Assembly (NCBI GenBank): GCA_014773175.1 | Contig: VXCM01000926.1 | Coordinates: forward strand, 124,001-188,000 | From: Lucifuga dentata | Taxonomy: Eukaryota; Chordata; Actinopteri; Ophidiiformes; Bythitidae | Reading direction: 5' to 3' | Length of the DNA stretch: 64,000 nt | Shown here: in pieces, positions 56,823-64,000 of the stretch | Layout of the letters: each line of letters opens with the position of its first letter | Position numbering within the stretch: position 1 is the first letter of the stretch | Program-made: the position numbers and the translations under genes | The notes under the pieces: generated by a model | The model's input: only the letters and a program-made list of their open reading frames with translations | Databases searched by the model: none | Told to the model about the DNA's origin: nothing

Positions 56823-57455
56823 TCACGGTGGCAGCAGACTAAGCAGACCAGCGCACACTTCCCTGTCCCTGGCCAGGCCCTCTAACTCCTTCTGGGGGAC
56901 TCCAAGGTGCTCCCAGGCCAGCCGGGAGATGTAATCCCTCCAGCGTGTCCTGGGTCTTCCCCGGGGCCTCTTCCCAGTTGGACGTGCCTGGAAGACCTCC
57001 CTAAGGAGTCGACCAGGGGGCATCCTTATTAGGTGTCCGAACCACCTCAATTGACTCCTTTCGATGTGGAGGAGCAGCGGCTCTACTCCGAGTCCTTCCC
57101 GGATGTCTGAATTTCTCACCCTGTCCCTGAGAGTGAGCCCAGACACCCTATGGAGGAACCTCATTTCCCCCGCTTGTATCCGCGATCTTGTCCTTTCGGT
57201 CATTACCCAGAGCTCATGACCATAGGTGAGGATAGGAACGTAGATTGATTGGTAAATTGAGAGCCTCGCCTTCTGGCTCAGCTCCCTCTTCACCACGACG
57301 GTCCGGTACAGCGTCCGTAGGACCTCGGATGCTGCACCAATCTGTCTATCAATCTCACGCTCCATCCTACCCTCACTCGTGAACAAGACCCCGAGGTACT
57401 TAAACTCCTTCATCTGGGGTAGTGACTCCCTTCTAACCTGGAGGGAACAGTCCAC
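56823..57455 (-). pseudogene. Rex3 ORF2, C-terminal domain
   Basis: An open 210-codon stretch with KEFKYLGVLFTSEG (about 16-29), LTYGHELWVM, LRWFGHLIRM and RPRGRPRTRWRDY, the conserved C-terminal blocks of Rex3/RTE proteins. It ends at the natural stop LLSLLPP. The piece is in frame with the RT only after removing the 62 artefact bases at 57525. Confidence 0.88.
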
Positions 57456-57503
57456 CTTTTTCCCTACAGAGCACCATGGTCTCAGACTTGGAGGTGCTGA
57501 TTC

Positions 57504-58785
57504 TCATCCCAGTCGCTTCACACTNCTACAGAGCACCATGGTCTCAGACTTGGAGGTGCTGATTCTCATCCCAGTCGCTTCACACTCGGCCCCAAACCTG
57601 TGCTCAGTGCACGTCGAAGGGTCACTGCCTGATGAAGCCAGCAGAACCACATCATCTGCAAAAAGCAGAGATGCAATTCTGAGGTCACCAAACTGGACAC
57701 CCTCCAATCCCTGCTGCACCTTCAAATCCTGTCCATGAAAATCACAAACAGGATTGGTGACAAGGGGCAGCCCTGGCGGAGTCCAACGCCCACCGAAAAC
57801 AGGTCTGATTTAGTGCCGAGGATGTGGACTCAGCTCTGGCTTTGGTTGTACAGGGACCGGATAGCCCATGTCAATGAACTCAGTATCCCATACTCCCACA
57901 GCACCCCCACAGGACACCTCGGGGGACACGGTCGTAAGCCTTTTCCAGGTCCACAAAACACATGTAGACTGGTTGGGCATACTCCCAAGCCCCCTCTAGT
58001 ATCCATGCGAGGGTAAAAAGCTGGTCCACAGTTCCACGACCAGGACGGAACCCGCATTGCTCCTCCTGGATCTGAGATTCGACTATCGATGTAATTCTCC
58101 TTTCCAGCACCCCTGCATAGGTTTTCCCGGGAAGGCTAAGAAGTGTGATCCCTCGATAGTTAGAATACACCCTCCGGTCCTCCTTTTTAAAAATGGGGAC
58201 CACCACCCCGGTCTGCCACTCCAAGGGTACTGACCCAGACCTCCATGCAATGTTGCATAGGCGTGCCAGCCATGACAGCCCCACAATGTCCAGAGACTTC
58301 AGCTTCTCGGGTCGGATCTCATCCACTCCTGGTGATTTGCCACTGCGGAGCTTTTTAACTACCTCAGTGACTTCCACCAGAGAGATGCTTTCTGATCCAT
58401 CTGAGTCCTCCATCTCTGCCTCCCCTGTGGAGGGCATGGAAGCCTGGTTAAGGAGCTCCTCAAAGTGCTCCTTCCACCACCCGATAATATCCCCAGTCTG
58501 GGTGAGTAGCTCTCTGCTCTTGCTGTAAACAGCTTGGGCTATGAACCTCCCACCTGTCCTGAGTCGTCTGACAGTTTGCCAGAACGGCTTTGAGGCTGAT
58601 CGAAAGTCATTTTCCATGGTCTCCCTGAACTCCTCCCACACCCGAGTTTTTGCTTCCGCAACTGCTGAGGCTGCAGTCCTTCTGGCCTGCCGGTACCTGT
58701 CAGCCAATTCCAGAGTCCCCTGTGCCAGCCAGGCACGAAGGCCTCTTTCTTCAGCCTGACGGCTTCCCTCACCACTGGTGTCCAC
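57504..58785 (-). pseudogene. Rex3 ORF2, reverse transcriptase core (frameshifted)
   Basis: Reading from 58785: WLAQGTLELADRYRQARRTA linker, KSPGVDEIRPEKL, NYRGITLLSLPGK, EQCGFRPGRGT and motif A FVDLEKAYDRVPRGVLWG (about 57910). A small insertion near 57905 then shifts the frame; the alternative frame continues EYGILSSLTWAIRSLY and motif B RQGCPLSPILF (about 57770). Another shift follows MDRI (about 57735) before motif C LLFADDVVLLASSG (about 57650). All catalytic motifs are recognisable, but two true frameshifts prevent translation. Confidence 0.88.
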
Positions 58786-59029
58786 CAGCGGGTTCTTGGG
58801 TTGCCGCCATGACAGGCACCAACAACCTTCTGGCCACAGCTCAAAACAGCTGCTTTAGCAATGGAGGCTTTGAACAGGGTCCATTCAGACTCCATGTCCC
58901 CAGCCTCCCTCGGAATGCAGGAGAAGTTCTTTCAGAGGTGGGAGTTGAAGATCATGTGGACAGGTTCTTCTGCCAAACATTCCCAGCAGACCCTCACAAC
59001 TTGTTTGGGTCTTCCTGGTCTGTTCGGCG

Positions 59030-59935
59030 GCCTCCCCCACCATCTGACCCAACTCACCACCAGGTGGTGATCAGTTTGACAGCTCTGTCCCTCTCTTTAC
59101 CCGAGTGTCCAAGACACACGGTCACAGGTCTGATGATACCACTATAAAATCGATCATTGATCTCAGCCTTAGGTGCTCTGGTACCAAGTACACTTATGAA
59201 CACTCTTGTGCTCGAACAAGGTGTTTGTGATGGCCAGTCCATGACTTGCACAGAAGTCCAACAACAACAAACCACTCGGGTTCAGATCAGGGAGGCCGTT
59301 CCTCCCAATCACGCCCCTCCAGGTATCCCCGTCATTGCCAACGTGAGCATTGAAGTCCCCCAGTAAAACTATGGAGTCCCCAGGAGGGGCCCTATCCAGG
59401 ATCCCACCCAGAGTCTCCAAGAAGGCTGGGTACTCTGAACTGCAGTTTGGTGCATAAGCACAAACTACAGTCAGAGCCCTCTTTGCAACACAAAGTCGCA
59501 TCGAGGCAACCCTCTCATTCACCGGGGAAAACTCCAAAATTTCAGCACTCAGCCTGGGACTTGTGAATATCCCCACACCCGCCCAGCGCCTCTCACCCTG
59601 AGCAACTCCAGAGAGAGTCCAACCCCTCTCCAGGAGTTTGGTTCCAGAGCCCATNCACCCTGAGCAACTCCAGAGAGAGTCCAACCCCTCTCCAGGAGTT
59701 TGGTTCCAGAGCCCATGCTGTGTGTGGAGGTGAGGCCAACTATATCTAGTTGGTATCTCTCAACCTCCCTCACCAACTCAGGCTCCTTCCCTGCCAGAGA
59801 GGNCCAACTATATCTAGTTGGTATCTCTCAACCTCCCTCACCAACTCAGGCTCCTTCCCTGCCAGAGAGGTAACATTCGATGTCCCTAGAGTCAGATTCC
59901 ATGTCTGAGAACCAGTCTGCATGGGCCTATGCCCT
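59030..59935 (-). pseudogene. Rex3 ORF2, APE endonuclease (frameshifted)
   Basis: SNVTSLAGKEPELV (about 59900), [49 protein letters not shown] (about 59370-59320) and HKCTWYQ (about 59180) follow the Rex3 endonuclease order. The frame is lost near 59170 and again near 59055, just where the SDHHLVV-type catalytic His motif should be (residual ITTWW). Artefact copies at 59594-59715 and 59736-59870 repeat the N-terminal region. Confidence 0.85.
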
Positions 59936-59984
59936 TGTCCACTGCCCATTCAGCAGCGCACCAGCGCTATATGGTGCCAGCAGT

Positions 59985-60132
59985 GCACTATATATATCTC
60001 TATATATATATCTCTATATATATAGAGATATATATATATCTGCCCTGCTATTTTAATGTTAATTCACAGCTCTGATTCTAAATTTTACCATAATGCTCCT
60101 CCCAGAGAGAGAGACAGAGAGAGAGAGAGAGA
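59985..60132. repeat. TATATATCTC palindromic tract and (GA)n
   Basis: TATATATATCTC units and their reverse complement (TATAGAGATATATATA) occupy 59985-60042, directly beyond the Rex3 5' end. GA units with interruptions lie at 60104-60132. Confidence 0.85.
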
Positions 60133-61860
60133 GGAGGAGAAAATAAAAGAAGACAAAGACACAAATAAAGAGGAAAAAATAGAGTAAAAGCCTGTCAGAG
60201 AAAGCAAGAGAACAATAAGAAACAGAAAGAACAATAAGAAACAGAAAGAGGAAACATAATGACAGAGACAGAAAACCCACATACTGACACATGCTTTAGC
60301 CGAGTTAACACAAAGGTATTAGTGTTCATTATAACATCAAATTGTACGATGTGAATGAAATGTGAATATTTCTAATATATTGCCTAGATGGCTTTTGTGC
60401 ACACGAAGGAGCAATCCTGGCACAGAAACAATGAGCTGTTTCTGGTGTTGTACAATCACCACCACACACATAGTTAAATTAAAAGTGTATTAATTCAAAA
60501 CATGACAGATTGGAGGTTTAAATTCCAACTCACCAAAAATTACAAGCAAAAGCATTAAGTCTATTTATTACTGAAGACAGCATGAACTTAACAAATGATG
60601 TCTCATCCCATCAAGGAGAATGTGGTGAAACAGTTGTAAATCGTGTTAACTTGCATGAAAAGCAGATTTTGTGGCACCTCTGTGATGAGATTATGATCCT
60701 GACATGATGCATCATGTTATCCACTTTATGATTACTCTCAGTTATGAAAAACATAATGATGTATCTGTAGGATGGAACACAAACGAGTGGAAGTGTACAG
60801 TATATTCAGAAAACAATCATGCAGAGAGAATGATTAGAGTGAGAAATAAAGAAGGAATATAATTCATTTGATCTATTTGTTTATTTATTTTGTTTTTATT
60901 TGGACTAATAAGGGTTATGACTCTGCACAGAGACAGAAACATCTTGAGATCTGAAAATTACCAGTAAAAAGTGAATGAAAGAAATTTTGAAAACCAGAAT
61001 CAAACTTACTGCATCATGGAAGCACAACAATGGAATCTCAAACGAATGCATTTTTAAAGGCTCACTGCAGTAAAAAACATGTCAGTTTTGAACCAGAGTC
61101 AGTTAATAAATGCTGTAAATTTAGGAAAATTGTTGAATATTCAATTTTTCAGGGATATTTTGGAGATTTTTTTAAATCAACATCATCGACTTTAATCAAA
61201 AGTTAGAGTTAATGGAAATAGTGGAGGATTGTGTGTATTTGGTGCTTGTATGCCTTTGTGAAAACTGATTATTATCATCAGCCAATCAAATGTGTCAGCC
61301 ATTATATTATTTAATATGAAACCCTTATTTAAACTACTGTAGATATACAGTAGAGTTCCTCCGGGTTTCAAACTCGTTTTAGGAAAGAATGAAAAAAAAA
61401 TGATTAAAATTATTAATTGGTGGTTTTTGTATGAAAAGAAAAATCACAAAATGACTTTGTAGATATTATAGATATGTGACTGTGGTTGGAGTTTCAAGCA
61501 ATACATAAATGATGTTGACAATTTGGGCCCTTCATTTTTTTTTTTTTTTTAAATAAATATTTAAAAAAAAAAGTTTATAAATGGAAATAAATAACTGGAG
61601 TCTAGTGTAAATCAGCATAAATCAACATATTTAGTGCAAATTTAAAAGAGGCAGACTAAGGAGCTTTAATCTGTTGATCAAATTGCCTTAGAAAACAAAC
61701 CAAACTTCTTATCTCAGAAACAAAAACATTTAAAATCCAACTGATGGGATTGTGACGGATCTAAGGCTCTTTTCTTGCTTCCTTTATTGTTAAATGGAGT
61801 ACTTTTTTTGTCTTACTTTCTGCCCTCAAGTCAGTGTAAAGTTCATGCAACTTGCAACAT
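60133..61860. other. Purine-rich then AT-rich spacer
   Basis: AGAAACA-type purine-rich repeats to about 60265. The rest is unique AT-rich DNA with T- and A-runs at about 61538-61575. No gene recognised. Confidence 0.5.
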
Positions 61861-61865
61861 TTTAT

Positions 61866-61887
61866 AAAAAAAAAAAAAAAAAAAAAA
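61866..61887. repeat. Poly-A run
   Basis: Twenty-two A residues. Confidence 0.9.
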
Positions 61888-61889
61888 GA

Positions 61890-62160
61890 ACTCTCTACGG
61901 ACTATGCAGGTGATCCGCAATTTATCTGTTATCAAAGATACAGATTTCAAATGGATAAGGGGCTAAGTTTTAGGCTCACTGCACGTGTGAAATGTTCTTC
62001 GTACCTCTCGGTGTTCAGCACCGCGGGAGTTTTGTTTGGCTTTGCTGGTGTAATCCACTTTGTGGTGTGACGAGATACAAGGGCGAGTCAGACTTCCAAC
62101 CTGTGGGACGCACAGTGACTCCAGAAGAGTCTGTGGCTATTCTGCAGTTCATAAAAAAAT
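61890..62160. other. Small CpG-richer, non-repeat segment
   Basis: About ten CpG in 230 bases, clearly above the surrounding DNA, with short plus-strand frames (one about 60 residues after the poly-A). No domain recognised. It could be a relic of a mobile element, an exon or a small regulatory island. Confidence 0.25.
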
Positions 62161-62244
62161 CTTGCTTGGGTTTTCCTTTCTGTCTCTTTTCACGCTGTTT
62201 CTCTTTCATTCTGTCATGCCTGGTTTGGTCTCTGATGCTCTTTA

Positions 62245-62245
<1 letters not shown>

Positions 62246-62276
<31 letters not shown>

Positions 62277-62452
62277 ATGCCTGCTCTCTCTATCCTCCAT
62301 TCATCTCTCTTCCTGCCTCTGTTTCATCATCCTCCACATCCTCCTCATCATCACTCCAGTTCACTTTTAGCTCTTTTTTTCTCCTCTCCTCCCTTAACAT
62401 CTCTCTTTCTCTCTCTTCCTGTCTCTATCTCTCTCTTTTACCTGTACATTAG
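62246..62452. repeat. (CT)n and pyrimidine-rich block
   Basis: CT units 62246-62276 followed by CCT/CTCTCTTTC-type pyrimidine-rich DNA to about 62440. Ser/Leu-rich frames here are compositional. Confidence 0.85.
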
Positions 62453-62454
62453 GT

Positions 62455-62855
62455 GCTGCGGGTGAAATTACGGCTTCTCCCCACAGCCTCAAGGTGCATT
62501 AATAAGAGATGTTCAGAGACTCTCAGCAGAGACTAGACTGACCTGTGGCCACTTACAGTAATTACAGGCTGTAACATGGAACGCACACACTCAATGGGAG
62601 AGGGGAGGATGTGTGTGTGGGCTAAAAGTCTGTTACAGGAAAAAGAGCAACATCAGGCTGTTGTGCAAGAGAATTTCAGGGGGAAAAAAAAGATAAAATA
62701 CTCTGAGTGTGTGTGAGTCTGGCCTGCTGCAACAGTAGATTGATTAAACTAACATAACACACAAGTGATGTGTTCAACTAAGGGCATATTTGCAGGTTGT
62801 GCTTAGCTGGAACAATCTTCTGGCCGAGTGAAGATATTGCCATTATACAAGAACA
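62455..62855. other. Non-coding spacer
   Basis: Unique sequence. The stretch 62460-62580 is complex and non-coding. Nothing recognised. Confidence 0.4.
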
Positions 62856-62859
62856 TCTT

Positions 62860-63496
62860 TAAGGTGATTGTACACGTTTCAGCCATATACAGTATATACA
62901 CAATCCATAGATATGTTACATTGCTGACAACTTCTAAAACATACAACCATATTTTTAGTTTTCCTGTTTTTTTTTTTTTTTTTTTTNTTTTTTTTTTTTT
63001 TTTTTTAATCCCCCTAATCTTTCAAAATCAAATATTCAGGTGATACACACACCACAAAATTCAATGTTTCCCCTAAGACTTTTGCATGATTGTTGAAGGG
63101 ATGCTCATTTTTAATTTCTTGGTAAAAGCCGTCTTCTTCTGGGACTAAATTTCCTGGTGGAGGCATACATGGAGTTATGTACAGCTACGTGTTGGATCAG
63201 TTAAATGAAGTTACTTAGACAAAAAAAAAAAAAAAAAAAAAAAAAAACCTAACAGACATGTTCACTGTGATGGATTATGTATCTCAGCATGTTTCAAGTC
63301 TCTGCAAGTTGATTTTAACAGTGTGCTGGAATGAACTGAAACCAATGATAGTCTGGAAGGTAGAAAAAAAAATCTAAAATGTACTGCTAAAGTAGAATAT
63401 TTTGGGAAATTGGTTGTCAGTAATATAACATGTATGTAGATTGTAATGTAGATTGTATATTGGGCTCAAACATGCAAGTTGGCCGGTATGTTCCTT
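62860..63496 (+). mobile_element. MITE family C, copy 5
   Basis: The left end is diverged (AAGGTGATTGTACACGTTTC) while the right end ...GGGCTCAAACATGCAAGTTGG then CCGGTATGTTCCTT is recognisable. Internal blocks are clear: ATTCAGGTGATACAC, GATGGATTATGTATCTC, TGAACTGAAACCAATGATAG and GGTTGTCAGTAAT. Poly-T with N (62987) and poly-A (63221-63246) lengthen it. Oldest-looking or most disturbed copy. Confidence 0.7.
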
Positions 63497-63499
63497 GAA

Positions 63500-64000
63500 A
63501 ACGTTATTACTGTTTCTGGTTGACTGACTTGGCTTTCATTCAAAAATGGTCACTATGAATCAGCTTTTGATGACATAAGGATGCATCTTGTGTTCCAATA
63601 ACTTTGCTCAGGTAAGGCAAATCATTCAACTTTGACTTCTTAAAGATTAAGTGTATTAAACTGCCTGTGTTAGGCAAAGGTAATGGAGCCTTTTTAACGC
63701 TAGTTATAAATAATGGATTTATGACTTTGAATAAGATAGTCCTAATAACCTATAGATTTATGTAAGCTGTTCAAATTATTCATGTTTAATGTGAAAGACA
63801 ACACAATTAATATCATTTTACGCTGTTCATGGGGATCAACAGTGTAAACATGATTAAAGAATATTTTTCACATAAAACATTGCTCAAACAAATTCTAAAA
63901 TCCTCTGTGTAATTATTGTAAAAATTATTATATTGTCCTGTTTAGATTATTAAAGCAAAATATTGAGCATAAATTTTAATTTTGGAGTCTAAAAATGTCA
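63500..64000. other. AT-rich spacer to window end
   Basis: No gene, repeat or element seen. Confidence 0.5.

Larger units (their letters stand above)
56785..59975 (-). mobile_element. Rex3 LINE (RTE-related), nearly complete, inactive
   Basis: Read right to left: endonuclease from TWNLTLGTSNVTSLAGK (about 59915), linker, RT, C-terminal domain to a stop at 56823, and a 3' tail GGATAATGGATGGATGGATA. Two stretches match, from memory, the primer sites used to amplify Rex3 across fish: TGGTGACAAGGGGCAGCCCT (57755) and ACCACCACCCCGGTCTGCCA (58199), about 464 bp apart as expected. The three Ns at 57525, 59655 and 59803 are flanked by exact artefact duplications of 61, 61 and 67 bp. Real frameshifts also exist, so the copy is dead. 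The tail abuts a MITE 12 bp away. Confidence 0.92.

Noticed and set aside
61852..62465. Frames of 72-157 codons on the plus strand
   Set aside because: They start in poly-A or run through CT-rich DNA; no recognisable domain, so listed only as a CpG-richer segment and a pyrimidine block.

Overview
The window looks like a gene-poor stretch of a ray-finned (teleost) fish genome. The evidence is AT-rich, CpG-poor sequence, very dense CA/GA/AAAT microsatellites, and four non-LTR retrotransposons of kinds typical of fish: an RTE-clade LINE, an L2-like LINE, a jockey-superfamily LINE whose ORF1 carries an SGNH-hydrolase-like domain, and Rex3. The species cannot be named from the sequence. No known host protein-coding gene, rRNA, tRNA or CRISPR array was recognised; most of the window reads as intergenic or long-intron DNA.

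Layout. 0-4.8 kb: spacer, a dispersed repeat, CA tracts and a small palindrome-rich block. 4.8-6.7 kb: a CpG-rich segment, probably a promoter or first-exon region, with a small Kozak-perfect ORF on the minus strand. 7-20 kb: mostly unique spacer with one copy of a TA-flanked MITE family, a tandem CRE-like motif and microsatellites. 20.7-22.6 kb: a 5'-truncated RTE LINE with an undamaged reverse-transcriptase frame, inserted in an AAAT repeat. 25-27 kb: three different MITEs. 33.4-34.3 kb: a mariner-like non-autonomous element. 34.4-37.6 kb: a decayed, RT-deleted L2-like LINE on the plus strand, lying tail to tail with a nearly full-length SGNH-type LINE on the minus strand (37.7-44.0 kb). 46-53 kb: two more copies of the MITE family and, at 51.2-52.0 kb, a possible small three-exon gene. 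55.4-56.8 kb: two MITEs. 56.8-60.0 kb: a nearly complete but frameshifted Rex3 on the minus strand. 60-64 kb: spacer and a fifth copy of the MITE family.

The assembly has a recurrent artefact. Most isolated N bases sit between two exact copies of the same 61-67 bp sequence, or inside a homopolymer or microsatellite. These tandem duplications are almost certainly unmerged contig overlaps, and they break or lengthen several LINE reading frames.

The recognised coding sequence serves retrotransposition: ORF1 proteins (RNA-binding chaperone-type, and coiled-coil/SGNH), APE-type endonucleases and reverse transcriptases. Only the RTE reverse-transcriptase frame is uninterrupted, and even that copy lacks its endonuclease. 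The MITEs have no transposase here and would depend on enzymes encoded elsewhere. The two leads to possible host genes are the candidate exon near 4.88 kb (minus) and the spliced model at 51.17-52.04 kb (plus); neither matches a family I recognise.
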